Assembly (NCBI GenBank): GCA_004794785.1
Contig: SJOL01008692.1
Location: 283,136 to 347,135, forward strand
Direction: 5' to 3'
Length of the DNA stretch: 64,000 nucleotides
Source of the DNA: Opisthorchis felineus
Lineage: Eukaryota; Platyhelminthes; Trematoda; Opisthorchiida; Opisthorchiidae
The position numbers and the translations under genes were made by a program. Below the pieces are notes generated by a model. That model saw nothing but the letters and a program-made list of their open reading frames with translations, was not told the origin of the DNA and did not search any database. Below, in pieces: positions 20,166 through 33,174 of this stretch. Each line of letters starts with the position of its first letter. Within the stretch, counting starts at the first letter, position 1.

Positions 20166-23100
20166 GCGCTCACATCACCCTCGTTTAAAAAGTCCTCCTT
20201 CTCTCCAGGCATAGTTATTCTGGTGAGTGCACGCAAAACAGAAACCACACTGAACTCATGTTTCACTCTTATTATGGCTCAACAGCAATGCAATTTTCAG
20301 GTTGATTTTCGAAGGAACGCTGTCAAAGAAAGCAAGTGTACTTTTTTCTGAAGTAACGTCTTCCTATTTGCATTCTGTAATCAGCACCGAAACGAAGTAG
20401 CTGCAGTCCGAGCACTTTTTTATGTGCACGGAACGTGTGTCAAGTTAACTCCTTCGAAACATCGGGTATTTATGCTTAACAAACGCGAGAAGTGTAGTTT
20501 TTTCCCTCCATACCTCCACATGGCAAAAGGGCTACTCAGTCTTTGAACGTTTCCCCTGGTGACTGCCACTTGCTCACTTTCAAGTACCTTACAGTGTAAA
20601 CAACAATGGTATAGAGCGTATTCTTCAGCAGTGAACTCATCCCCGTCGCCATAGTTGGTTTATACCATGAGGCTAGTCACACAAAATTAACTGACATCCT
20701 TGCCGCCTCTTCATTTATCTTGATACATATTTCAATTTTGGCCCCAATGGTGAATAAACCTTGAATGTGTTCAGCTTGGTTCTTTCTATATAATGACAAA
20801 AACCTCCTTCCGATGCCTGGAATATTATACTGCCCGCCTTTGAAATAATCCGTACGGATTTCTTGAACACAAGGCTTTATGAATATGATCCTACCATGAA
20901 TCTCCCTAATCTTTTAAAAGTCTTGAAAAGCGACATGGTTGATCAACCGTGATGTGGGATTTACTTGTTGATGTGTCATTAAGCCAGTGAAAGTTTTTTT
21001 CACGAGCTTTGATGTTGTGGACGGTTTCGTGACACAAGTTCAAAGAACCGGCGACAGAACCTGGAGTGCATCCTGGGTGTAGCGGCATTTCCAGAATATC
21101 CGTCTTGCGGATGACGTTCAAATAGGGTTTCTCCGTCCTCTGGTTGGAATTCAAGATGCTGAGTGCGAAACTGATTGGAAGACCAAGATGCAGTGGATTT
21201 CACTTACTTCACATACATGAATGACCCTTTCCTTGAACCACCTTGTTTACGGACTGGAAAAAACGAGGTTTTATTAATCTCAGTTTTTCTGCGCACGTGC
21301 GTCACACGGTGTATGAACCAGACCGGTTAGTTCAGACTCGACGTCATAGTAACCAACCTCTGTTTATCCGCGACTAGGTAACCGGTTAGCAAAAACAGTG
21401 TATCGGTTCCCCTACTGAATAAGACCTTGTAAACTGGCCTTGTAAGCGTGGCCTCATTTCCCCAACTCATACTTCACTTATATCATCGTATACGAAGACA
21501 ACCAATGAGGGTAGGTGTAATGAAATTAAACGGTAGAATACTCATCACAATCATTCTGTCACGAAGTAAGCCAGTTATCCTTTAAACGGTATTTATTGGT
21601 ACAGTGACCCCATTCAACATGAACGCGTGCAACTGCCCAAATCGTCAACAATCCAAATCGTCCAACTCGCCCACTCAGGTTGATCTAACTCACACAGAAT
21701 CGTCCACCCTATCCTTGAGGCCACTTTCAAGAACAGCCAACCTATCAATCCAGTGGCCTGCTCACATTCGGCTGGCAGGTCCCCTGCACTTGTAGACAGG
21801 GGGGAACTCGCACTGGTAAGTGTACTCACATATGCGTTTGTGTCCACCATCTGATGCCGGGAATGTAGTTATCTATGGCTTGGGTTCCAGCTGGTTTCAG
21901 TCCGTTCACACAATAGACCCAGACAGCTATTTGGACAAGTTTCTAAGGTGAATTTACAAAGCATTTAACTGTCCGCATTGAACTCTTTTCCAAAGGCTTT
22001 TTTGTGCAGAAACCCAGAGCAAGGGTTGCATGTGCCACTGCTAGTAATTTCCATGGACAGTCTGAGATTAAATGAAATATGGTATCAACTACCGCAGCGA
22101 TGGCGACCAAAGTAGTAGAAAAGTGGTGACATTTGAGACAATAGAGAAAGGGTGGTTGACAGCGAATAGCATTGGGGAGATGTCGTTCACCCTGTCCTTT
22201 TTTTCACACAAGTTAGCACCCGGCCATTCGGCAAGTTGATTTGGACGCAACCAGATGGAGGTTGTCATGTTGTGTTCCAAATTCTTCTGGAACGACTGCG
22301 TCTGGTTATTACTCACAAGATGCATCCTGCTGAGTAAATACTATGAAATAGTATATCTGGTGGTAAGGTCTAGTCCCAAGTCACGGTTTCGAAATGCTTG
22401 GGGAACAGTCTTAGTTTTTGAGACAAAAACTTCTTTGGGCCGAGTGAGCAGGTTACTAGGTTGGGGGAGTTTTAAGGGAGACGGAGAAGTAGAACTTAAG
22501 ATCTTTGAATATCAAGCTAAATTTTCTTTGTTAATGTTACTCGTTATGTCTTACAACCGACGTACCCCGAAGGGTGGACGGTTGGTAGGAGTACTTTACC
22601 ATGAGGGTTTCAATATTTTCATAGACTCACAAATCGGTCCCTGGACGAAAATTAAAATGTCTCTTGGCTTATACTTCGCCACTGAACAACATCCTTTCAG
22701 CTAGTTCAGTAAACCGATCCTGCTTTTGGAAAGTGACAAAGACAATCCAACTGCCAACTGGAATCAAGCTGCAAAACCTTTGATATGCTTGAGAGTTCTA
22801 AGCCAAACTTTCTCATTTAGATTTCATTCGATTCTAACGTATTTTGGTCAACTAACTATAGAAAGCATACTTGGGGTACCTCAAACAAATGGCTATGATA
22901 AACATCTAAAAAGAATAAGGCATAGCTAAGCCGTAGTCCGCTTATATTGAACCCCGTGTTTCGCTGGGGCCCTACTGGAAGCCAAAAAGTGATATCAATT
23001 ACAAGTTTAAACAAACAAGTATGGACAACATCTGGCGGAAGGTACCGGAATATAACCCTGGGAAATGTGGCCGACTCCCATGATCGTATTGCAGTGGCTG

Positions 23101-24774
23101 GAAATAGGAAAGACAGCCGTAACTGATAAATAACGTCCGAATTCTTCCAAGTCCAGACCTGCAAACCTAGTTTGACTAGTTTGACAGGGTAGTCGACGTG
23201 GTGTGACTGAGTGCAAAAGCGCCATACCAACTAGTAATGATGTGCAGTTTTGCTAACCGTTTGTAACTTACCTGTTGCACATGTGTGCCTTTTTGTTCAA
23301 GTCACCGGACCACAAGGCTCTTCGGAGAGTAATTTCAAATGGAATCAAATACAATTGTATGGGAAACCATCTTTAACAGATGAAATTCACATTGAAAATT
23401 GCTCAGCTGAAGAATAGCGTTCAAACTACAGGACGTCCAGAAAATTCCGTTCCTGTGATGAACTTCCGGCAAATCACGATACTACCTGGCTCTCGAGTCC
23501 TGAAGAATGGTTAACCAAGCATACAGATGTTCCTAGGTACGACTGTTAGCATTATTATGGAACAGGCCAAATTTTCAGAAGGGGTCCAATCCCCTTAGTG
23601 CAGCTACAAACGTACGGAATCGTTCGATGTATTGTCTCATGATTGGTGTAATATCGCCAGGTCATCCAACAGTACTTTTAAGGCTCGCTGTTGATTGCCC
23701 ATCAGGAACAATATCATAGTACAACGCTGCGTGATTTTCGATGAAACGCTGAAAATTAGGGGAATTAACTGTCGAGACGAGCTGATGGGAGCCACCCTCA
23801 TGTGTATTTAAATTATGTGTATCCCATCCATAAAAGAGAACGACAGGACTTGTCAAAAGTTTCCAAACTCTTCTGAAAATATTTCGCTTGCTGAAGATTA
23901 GAGTAAAGGCACTAAAACCTATGTTTTCCAAGAATGTGGTCCCTCTAAAGAACTTCCCTTCATCAAACAACAGCGGTTTTATAAAAGTTTTATTTGAAAA
24001 CTGCGGATGGTTTACCCTCTACGCAAGCGTTGAAACAAGTGAAGAACTGAAATCCATCAACTGATTTTGCTCAGTCATCGTGAGTGCAGATTTTCCAAAC
24101 CACCATAAGCAGGTATTTTTCTAGCTATATTGCAAACTGGATATTCGAATTTCCTCAACAAGACGATGGTTATCTCATTTCTAAGCCCTTCTTTTCCAAG
24201 TGAAGTGACTGGCAATTCTTTGAAAGGTACTCATATGATTTTTATCCTTCCCAGCTCATGCCAGTGCTCTTATTTCTTTTGGAAAAAGCGTAAGCCATAA
24301 TATTCTAGTTAACCGGTTCTTGAGACTATTTCAGAATTAATTATCGACGAAACGAAGTGAGCAATTGGTCTGCGAATCATTTCAGTCCAACAGTGATGGA
24401 AATGGGGATATGTTGGGACGAGAACGAGTACCGCACGGGAATGAAGTGCGATGTCACTGAACACTATTTGGCAAATTGATTCATATCGGGAGAATTATCG
24501 ACCTTATCAGCAAATTTGTTTTATTTTTGTCGGCGTATATTGTTGTTTATGGTCCACAAACCGGGTCGCACTGATTTAAAATTGGTTCATGGAAAGATCT
24601 CAAGGTCGGTGGATTAAGAGGCTCTGTTTGGTTTAATCAAAAACATTTATAAATAGTCTGGGGTTATGCAGAACAATTTTCCATCCTTTTAAGATTGGCG
24701 CCGATCAATTATTTGGTGGGCGGGACGATAAAAATAACATAGAATTCTTGGAGCATTCGGCAGATTTTGAAAAT
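20166..24774. other. Unassigned stretch (~4.6 kb)
   Basis: No gene was recognised. The longest frame (22255-22704, plus, 149 residues) has no domain, signal or repeat that I can identify and may be chance. Confidence 0.35.
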
Positions 24775-24905
24775 GGAAACAATGGAACGTAAATTTGACG
24801 GAAACTCGATGACTGCGTCTACCTGATGAGCTCCAAGAAGAGCGAAACCGGTCACAGGCCTGCCAAGAGTTTTCAGCAACCTTGTGAGTAGTGTGTTAAG
24901 TGTGA
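24775..24905 (+). repeat. Retrozyme-like unit, single arm
   Basis: The copy holds TTTGACGGAAACTCGATGAC, an intact hammerhead core, and AAGAGTTTTCAGCAACC with GTGAGTAGTGTGTTAAG. The upstream part of the unit is missing or too diverged to see. Confidence 0.75.
24811..24868 (+). ncRNA. Hammerhead ribozyme, core intact, with compensatory stem II pair
   Basis: CTGATGA lies at 24823-24829, stem II is GCTC/GAGC with loop CAAGAA, GAAA is at 24844-24847, stem III is CCGG and the triplet GTC is at 24851-24853. Relative to the family consensus GCCC/GGGC, both bases of the third stem II pair have changed (C-G to U-A), so pairing is kept. Stem I is weak: the two pairs next to the core are mismatched (A-C and C-A), with four pairs beyond. 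Confidence 0.75.
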
Positions 24906-25902
24906 AAAATGACCTAGTGTGTTGAAATTCACTAGAAGTCAACTCAAGTGCTTGTTATTTCCCTTTAGTTAGGTACGTATTACGATGGCTGTTGGTGGCA
25001 CTGTTTGCTGGTCAATTTTATTATACATTCATCCCTTCTCCGACTACTTCTTGTAATAATCACAAAAATGCAGTGATTCACTTTACAAAGGCTCTAAGCG
25101 GCGCTCCTCAAGCGAATTTCCGTAAATCTGTTGAACCAAAATTGTAAGAAGCTACAACTGACCAGATTTCAGCACTATTTCTACTACCCTCTATCGGCAC
25201 CTTAAGGGAGATACATTTGTAGGTTAAAACAACAAATAAGATAGAAGCACGCTTTTTGGTCTAGCCAGTTGTTAACCAAGCCGGACGTACTGTTTATACA
25301 GTTAGTCACCAATTATTCCTCAATAGGGTACTACCAGCTATCAAGCTATGCGTTTGGAATATCCCAATAGGGATGAAAGGTGCTGTGTTTTACACAGCAT
25401 TTTGGGAACCAGCCCCACTCGGCAAAATTTCGCGCCTATGGCCTGGCGATTCCTGTATTCACTCTGTTGACTGATCACCAGTTAGATGTTAGATAAACAA
25501 TCCCATAGTATTAACATCTGGCGACAGCAAGATATTCATGACATCTATCGGCTGTTCACCGAACGAGACATCAGGACCATTTGCCACAATCACCAAAATG
25601 ATGGGGCATCGCTGGCAGAAAGCTCTAGTCTTTGTATCTAGGTGGCTTGACTAACTGCTAAGAATGAAAGATTTTTGCTAAACTGTTATGTTCTCCTCAA
25701 AACAACGCTCACTAGAAACACATTGACTATCCCAAAAAGCATACTGATTGTCTTGTAGAAGGAAGCAAATCTGTCTATCTGAAGTTTACGTATGCAGTGG
25801 GTGAAGAAGTTTTCTAATGAAGTTTCGTTTAAGGCATGGTTTTCTCAATCTTCGTTTGCATATATGGACTGGAATCCTAGATAAGGCGCCCTTACGAAAC
25901 AC
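24906..25902. other. Unassigned stretch before gap
   Basis: Nothing recognised. Confidence 0.4.
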
Positions 25903-26217
25903 NNNNNNNNNNNNNNNNNNNNNNNNNNNNNNNNNNNNNNNNNNNNNNNNNNNNNNNNNNNNNNNNNNNNNNNNNNNNNNNNNNNNNNNNNNNNNNNNNN
26001 NNNNNNNNNNNNNNNNNNNNNNNNNNNNNNNNNNNNNNNNNNNNNNNNNNNNNNNNNNNNNNNNNNNNNNNNNNNNNNNNNNNNNNNNNNNNNNNNNNNN
26101 NNNNNNNNNNNNNNNNNNNNNNNNNNNNNNNNNNNNNNNNNNNNNNNNNNNNNNNNNNNNNNNNNNNNNNNNNNNNNNNNNNNNNNNNNNNNNNNNNNNN
26201 NNNNNNNNNNNNNNNNN
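25903..26217. other. Assembly gap (315 N)
   Basis: All bases are N. Frames that appear to cross this stretch are artefacts of unknown bases. Confidence 1.
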
Positions 26218-27497
26218 GTCCGTGAAAAGTGCGTGTATGCCATTCATGGTCGGTAGGCACGTGGTTTTTTGCTGGTTCGTTCGGAGACTGAACAGGTCCG
26301 CAAGATATTCCAGATTTATTTCGCTGCGTTTCATCAGGCGGGCACTGAAGATTCGGCCTCCATTTGCAAATAGCAAAAGCTTCAGCAAATTTTGGAACTC
26401 TACGGTTTGCTGTTCTGAACACGATAACAGATGCGTCCGCTGGATCAGTAGGATGCTTCCTGTAAATCAGATGACGGGAAACTGACAAGACCGGTGGTGA
26501 AGGTTATGATCCTTTTTGGCTTTGATGGTGTGTCGTTGTATCAGATTGGTCCAACTGTCTTCACACTCCTAAGGGCACGAGCTCTCAGTCGTTGTTGCCG
26601 TTCATTTCGCTACCTAGATAGGTGGCCGTGTTGCCATTATCTTTATTTGGCGACCTCACTGGGGGATTTTTGCAAACTTGTAAAGTCATGGTCAATTACT
26701 TGCAACATTCTACCGTTGGTCCATTTTATACTCAGATCGATCTTTCTGTGTACCTTCCCTTCGTAATGTTCATTTGCGCTTTTTCATTGGACATCACACC
26801 AGAGCTCGATACAGGGTGTAGAAGAATGCAGCCACTTGCACTGTCGAGCTTGAAGGTCGTTTGAGATTCTTTTTAAGAAATCGTTCAAACTGCTTGCACA
26901 TTGATGAGGATAGAGTGCATCCACTATGTATCTACCATTTTTATGAAGCCAATAACCGCGATTTCCTCCGTGAATTAGTTCTCACGAAGGAATATCTATT
27001 AAAAGCACGCAGCCTTGAAAATCAACTTTCAGGGTTATGACCAGGAAGTTGTATTGAAAGCTTCGTACTCAGCTCATACAGCTGTTTGAAAGATGACAGA
27101 ACGCGGTCTTCACCATTTGGAGCGCGGATGATGCATTCCTCAGGTGCCTTGCTTCTTTAGGACTTCAACTGGAAATTTTCAGCTGGGTGGTTAAACGTAG
27201 ACATAGCACAATAACCTGGGTTAGAACGATCGACGGAAGCATGTGATTTGCGATGCTCCTGATTTCGGCAGATCCGTAGTTCAGACATACAGGCTATCTG
27301 AAACGAGACGGTCGTAAAAGACATTCAGTGAAGCCGCAAACCGAGTCAATGGACCAGGTATTCATTCAGATCCCCCTGGAAAAGTGTAAACCACCACTTT
27401 CATGTGCAATAAAATGTTGGATGGCCCATGTACTTTTTGGAGATTGATATAGGTTGAAGATAAGCTTACAAAGCAATCAGAAGACTTGGTGTTGGCT
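26218..27497. other. Unassigned stretch after gap
   Basis: The minus-strand frame near 26220-26388 reads SARLMKRSEINLEYLADLFS, a well-behaved sequence without a family that I can name. It may be part of a repeat that caused the gap. No other feature was seen. Confidence 0.3.
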
Positions 27498-27530
27498 TAT
27501 ATTGTGCTCTCAGCACAAAAGCTTCATCAG
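27498..27530 (-). ncRNA. Decayed hammerhead-like hairpin of PLE type
   Basis: The minus strand reads CTGATGA (27524-27530), then AGCTT, then a perfect hairpin TTGTGC/GCACAA with loop TGAGA, then TATAAGCC where a GAAACG box would be expected. Other PLE-type ends have this order with an intact box. Without the box this is a remnant at best. Confidence 0.3.
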
Positions 27531-28904
27531 CCCAAATAACGAGGTTACAAGGTCGGATGGGTAATAAGATAGATGGAGATCTTTTCTCACTGGCAGGCCA
27601 AATCAGTATTAGCTATCTTCTATTTTACTTTGTTTGTTGGTACGGGTGAGCAAGTTTCAAGATCGATAGCCTAGAGGAAACCTACAGGAATTTTGGGTGG
27701 GGAAAAGGTCTATTTCACTCTGTTTATTTCAAGGGGAAATCTCTGTAGAGTGTCGTTTACAATTTAGGTATGTTAGCACTACAATACCCCGTGAATTCCG
27801 GTCAGGTTGGGCTTCCTACATTGGATACAAACAACTTCTGTAATGTTTCATGACCTGCAACCTCGCAACGCCCCTTGTCAAGTCTGGTTGTAATAAACCG
27901 ACCTGGAAGGGCTATTTCCTGATAGGTAGTGAAGGTCCTTGTTGGTAAACAAAGGTATAACGCCGAATAACTGAAATCTCCTTAGAAACTAAAGTGTGCG
28001 TATTCGTCACGTTGCTGTTTAAGATGGACGACGCTTGAAGGCCCTCACTTGTTGGGGAAACAGCATGACAGTGCGTGAGGATCACCGAGAATGGGGTTGA
28101 TGCTGCTGGTTTGTCGCAACCCAACTTTTAAAGCAACAAAGTAGTGCGCTTATGTCCAATGCTTTACTGGAATTTTGTGACAGAGCAGTATCCCACTGGA
28201 ACTGTAGAAAAAACATGACGGCTGGTCTAAAACCTCAAATGCGACAACCTGATGACAAGTTGACACTGAGAACCGTCAAATGCAACGTTTCGTGAGAGCG
28301 ACTTCATAGTCGAATTCTGAAAGGACAGACAAATCGATGTAGGTGGAGGTTCTGGTTGCTGGAATTTTCCTTCACAAAAAGTCGTTCAAATAATCACTTC
28401 ATAAAGTGCAAACGTTGAAAACACTAGTTTTCTCGGTGTCTACAAAGTCGACGCACGAAATCATCAGAAATGCAAACCCAGCAGTCATTAGATGTAAACG
28501 AATAGCTTGTTCATGATATTCTGCAACCGAACGTGCTACCCAAGCACCGTTTCTTGCTACGCTTGAATCACTTTCCAGGATAGCAGTGTATTTTCTATTG
28601 AAACCAAACTACTTATACGGTTGATGAATCACGTCTCACAGCCCACCGACGGTTCCGTCACTTAGACATTTATTAACTGGGCATAGTGTACGAATTTCGG
28701 TCAATCTCGGTTCCTAATTGAATACCAAACGTAAGCTTAATTGAAGGAAACAACCGCTTGTAAATTAAGCTGGTTTCAGCTGGTAACTTTGTTCAACCTC
28801 TCTTTTATAAGTCATCCCATAGTCACAGGCAAACACCAAATTAAATTTTTAGTTGGGTTAAATCCCTAGTGGATGCATATCGGTTTTCAGTACGAAATGA
28901 GGTT
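27531..28904. other. Unassigned stretch
   Basis: Nothing recognised on either strand. Confidence 0.4.
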
Positions 28905-28995
28905 GATTGGGAGACTGCATCTATCTAATGAGCCTTAAGATGGACGGAACCGGCACTGTGTGCTCCAAGAGTTTTCATCAGTCTCAGAAGGAGAA
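28905..28995 (+). repeat. Retrozyme-like fragment with dead ribozyme
   Basis: GGGAGACTGCATCTATCTAA with ATGAGCC and GGAACCGG retain the ribozyme outline, and AAGAGTTTTCATCAGTCTC is the end block. CTAATGA and GGAA replace the two core boxes and the triplet is GGC. Confidence 0.55.
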
Positions 28996-30084
28996 TGGTA
29001 GTGCTTATGTTCTGAACAGCCAGCTCCCAGAGGCCCTGACAGATGCCGAAGGCAGCTTCTGTAAACGGTATCCAGTTTTTGGAATTTACCCATATTACAG
29101 CTGGTCACTTTTGTTGATTCTTTAGACGGAATGGTTTTTTTCGTGCATTCCGTGCACCTAGCAAGTATAAATTATTCTTGTATGCGATGTCAAAAAAATC
29201 TCGTCGAAAAGTACACCGACTATGAAATAAGTGCATCATTCTTCAGAACAATTCTCTATCTTCCTACATCAATGAGTTTTTCTTCTAGCTGCCCTCAAAA
29301 GGTACGGTAATGGCCTCCTTTTTGTCAGATTATTTGGACACTAAGTCTTCAAATTAGCTTAGCCCCGACTCAGATGCTTCACAGATTCCATCGCCGAGGC
29401 CAAAATAAGAATATATAGCTGGATTTCTATTGGTTACGTTAATGGTCAAAGGGCCCCGAATATCAAACCAACTGACACAACCCTGGTCTCCGCATTCGAT
29501 TTCTACCAGCAAGGAATTTTTGACACATTTGGAAATTATATGACCATACGATATCCAAAGGATAGAACACAATTCATACTTTAGATTACGGAAGCCCCAA
29601 CAGAAAATGTGGGTGGTAATTCACGGAAATCCAATGAGGGCAACCACTATCCTAAAAGAGCTTCGTACACTCCGGCATATCAGAGCTTAATTCATGAACC
29701 GTAACAAATACTTTAAATGGCAGTTTTTAGAAAAAGGGCGAAAAATTCAAATGCAGCAATTAATTCTTCTTCCGAAACTATGCTATTCTTTATCATTGTC
29801 ACCTAGCTTGGTCGTTTTTGAAGGGTTTCTATAGATATTCTAAGGACATTTATCTGCTTTTGTTCTTTTGCGCTTTATCCTTGTTATCATTATTTTTTCA
29901 TCCTGTGGGAAGTGCAGTCGCTTTCAGAGCTTCCCTTCGCCAAGCTATCTTTGTCTTAAATCCGGCCATAATGCAACCAGAACACAAGCTAAGTGGCAAC
30001 TCGATAGCACTGTAGCCACAAACGACCAATCACAACTGAGGACCGGTTCTGGCTAGTGTTGTGCGCCCATATGCACAACATGAG
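28996..30084. other. Unassigned stretch
   Basis: No gene was recognised. A minus-strand frame at 29354-29572 is free of stops but has no known domain. Confidence 0.35.
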
Positions 30085-30205
30085 TCAGTATACTCTCACT
30101 GGCTCACCACACCACTTCACTACAAGGTAACGCACTAAAATGAAACCTTGATTTTGTTCTAAGCGCTTGCAGTCAAACTACCCAGCTCAGCAAACAAACC
30201 AGCGG
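30085..30205 (+). repeat. PLE-type terminal region, decayed copy
   Basis: TAACGCACT (30128) and CAGTCAAACTACCCAGCTCA (30171) with GCAAACAAACC align with the copy at 49.76-49.84 kb. Where that copy has CTGATGA, a stem and GAAACG, this one has AAAATGA, CCTTGATTTTG and CTAAGCG, so the hammerhead-like core has decayed. Confidence 0.5.
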
Positions 30206-31120
30206 TCAACCCAATCTACTAATATGCCCCTCAATAGCAGATCTCTACTGTACCTTTTAAATGTACTCGCCTCGACTCGTTCTTCTCATTCGCCCTTTCA
30301 CGTGGCGTGTCCCTTCGCTCACCCCAGCCTTTCCAGCATCTGTACTGTGTTCACTTAGGACACTTTTCCACCTCTATCTATTTTATACATGGTGCAGGTC
30401 GAATTAGTTGTTTTACTCCAATTTTGATTTTACTGAAATGCACAGAATGGTTCCTGTTGGAGATTAAAACAACAGCTTTTCACATACGGTGGTAAAAATG
30501 ATGTGCTGAGATCGATGTATTAACAGCAGTTTTAAAACCGGTTGCCACACGATTCTCTGAGACGCGAAAAGTGCTGAATTACCTGTTAGTTCAAAAAAAG
30601 ACTGCAGTCAAAGTGCTTTCAATCGGTGCCTGTCAAGGGCATAAATTGCTGATGAATACTCACCACGGACCGGAGCATATGGCATGAGAGTTACCGTGTA
30701 AATTAATCCTTTCTCGGGTGAAGAACATGGTGGAATATTTCGTCCCTTGTGCTAATCCAACTCTACAACAGCGCTGTCTTCGTACTAATAGTAAGACCCT
30801 ACTGAAGTCGAATGCACGGACCAAATGCATTATGTGGTATGCTTTGTATACAACTTGGGAACGGTAGAACACTTGACCTAAATACAGTATGAACTATGTA
30901 ATATTTAGTGGGAGAGACAAACCATATGTTAGGCAATTACGAATGAGCTTCACAGAGATTTTTGCTAATAACTTCATATCTGACTTTCCATCTTCTCTCA
31001 GGAATAGCACCTTTGGCTTGTTTGTTCACGTGGCCTTCTTTGAGGAGGTCAACTATATTGCTGAAATGTATGCTACTTTAAACAGGAAATAAACTTGATT
31101 GGGCAGCTCACCCTTCCAGC
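30206..31120. other. Unassigned stretch
   Basis: Nothing recognised. Confidence 0.4.
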
Positions 31121-31190
31121 ATCACCATCACCAATATTATCATCATCGCGATCACCGTCATCGTGACCGTCGCCATCGTCGTCATACGCC
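31121..31190 (+). repeat. Imperfect ATC trinucleotide repeat
   Basis: An impure CATCAC / CATCGT run. It reads as a histidine/arginine stretch on the plus strand and an aspartate-rich stretch on the minus strand; neither is convincing as protein. Confidence 0.8.
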
Positions 31191-31481
31191 TCGACAGCAG
31201 GAGCAGCAGGAGAATTTTCAGAATGGGAGATTTCGCTCGCTACAATCATGCATTTTGTTAAGAAGTCCTCCAAAACCTGGACTGTTTCACACTACGTTAG
31301 TAATATAGCTACAACATCCTCACTACCCACATTGTCAGCTCCCGTCACTTGCATAGACATAGCATACCGTTTCCATCGCTAATACTGTCGCGTGACCCTG
31401 GTTTCCCGCCTATCACACACCCTGTACTGCTTATGCGCCAATCTACAACTCGATGGAAGTGTACACCTCACCCGCGAACTT

Positions 31482-31530
31482 GGCACGCGCACGCACACGC
31501 ACGCGCAAACGCAGGCACACATCCACATGC
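31482..31530. repeat. Alternating purine-pyrimidine CA/CG tract
   Basis: GGCACGCGCACGCACACGC and the bases that follow alternate C with A or G. Such tracts can adopt Z-DNA. Confidence 0.7.
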
Positions 31531-33174
31531 TGGACTTTGGCGATTTTCACCAAGCCAACAGTCAGTCAAAATGGGATTGGCCGATTATGGTGGCCAATCC
31601 GACAAGGTACCTGTTTGAATGAATAAACGTGTGCCCCCGACTACTGACCAGTTTAGGGAGACCACTCATGGCTGATGATCATTCCACTCGTCCTCAGGAC
31701 TACTTTGTGAGCGCTCACCGGATTGTATTCGTTTAAACATTTATTCGTGTTGGTGTGACATGAATTTTGCTACCGCAGACGTCGTTGCCTGGGCGGTGTT
31801 TCAGATTTGGACTATGGTGAAAGCCTAGGTGAGTAACTGTACTTGACGTCGTTTTCAAAAGGGTTATTTGGGAATGGTACTGAGTCCAAAAGTTTAGACC
31901 GTTTTGGCTGATTTTCTCGTGGATATTCTTGTGTCACATTATTACTGCTCTTTTATGGGATAGGGATGCCCGTGTGCTATGATTCGCGGTGCGTTTTAAT
32001 TAACGTCGTACAGTGGGAGTGCATTAATGCAGGTCGGAACAAACCGCGCCAACGAGTAGAACAGATAAGTCCCACAATTTTTCACGTTGGACACTTTGAG
32101 TTTGATCCGTCGTAGTAATTTCAAGGTCTTTTTCTGCGCCGTGTGAAGTCGGTATAACAGCGTGCGTTCTGCATAGGCAGCCATGAAAATGACAACAAAA
32201 TAAGAAAAAAACTTCGTGGCTAAACTTCTAACTTCGATGAGCTCGCCGCAAATCAACAACTCAAAAGGGTGTGAAGGACAGAAGTGTAAGTTTTCGTGGT
32301 CATTCACTGGGAGCAGTCGCCACAGTCGGGAGATTCCACAAAGCTGGATGATTGTTACGTCCATTGGTGTATCCGACTAGATCAAATCGTTTTGGAACTT
32401 CGAGTCTACTTGATTATCATACCCTAGTTTGTAAGCAAAGCTGGCATTTTGTGACGGAAAATGCGTGTGTCGCTCGTGCCCCGAGCACATTGCTACCATC
32501 ATGATCCCCTGTTCACACTACAGGTGCTGCAGAACTGCATGAGCTTGAGATGGCTGAGCAATTCTACTTTGTGTGCATACATGATCCTATGAAGCATTAT
32601 TTTATCAACCCAAAACATTCCAGTGAATCCTATTTGAAGATACAGCATGCTGTTGTGAAAAAACGCAAACATTGACACTCTAGCTAGGACTGACCAAATT
32701 GTTTCACACATTCCATAACACGATAATCATTGAAAGCAACTACGTCAAGAGTGTTACCCTTAAAGAGACCACTTCGTCCAGGTCCCGTAAACTTTACCAT
32801 TTGAATGATTGGTGCAGTGCCCCTCGAAAAAAGAAAGGAGAAATCTTTGTCAGTTTTGGCCCTATAACCGTCAAGATATGCTGGCACTGGTTCGCATATC
32901 AATTTGTTTTACTGTGGTGTCTTTAAAAGCCAAAATCAATTTCATGGGTTACCTCCGGTGCACATTCCTAATGCTGCTTGCTAAGCATGACTACTGAATT
33001 TTCCATGCGTCGGGTAGTTTTATGGCTGTTCTTCAAAGCAGTAAATCATAAAATACACAAGGTAGCTGGGCTCAGTGTTTTTCTAGCCGACGTTAGAGAA
33101 ATTGAAAATTACCGAATCTTCTTATACCACCATTAATATATAAGTAGCTTAGAGGAAGAACATTTTCTTCTGTA
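31531..33174. other. Unassigned stretch
   Basis: A small inverted repeat GATTGGCC...GGCCAATC lies at about 31573-31597. No gene was recognised. Confidence 0.4.

Noticed and set aside
22255..22704. 149-residue plus-strand frame as a host gene
   Set aside because: No recognisable domain, splice context or signal; such length can arise by chance in 64 kb on six frames.
26320..26345. CTGATGA on the minus strand followed by GAAA 8 bases later
   Set aside because: The intervening eight bases cannot pair as stem II and no cleavage triplet follows.
25786..26488. Long frames of ~200 residues across 25903-26217
   Set aside because: They consist mostly of unknown residues from the run of N and are not evidence of a gene.
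31073..31308. His-rich (plus) and Asp-rich (minus) proteins
   Set aside because: Both come from one impure ATC trinucleotide repeat and have no other coding signal.
31670..31710. CTGATGA with an adjacent short stem as a hammerhead
   Set aside because: No GAAA box follows within reach.
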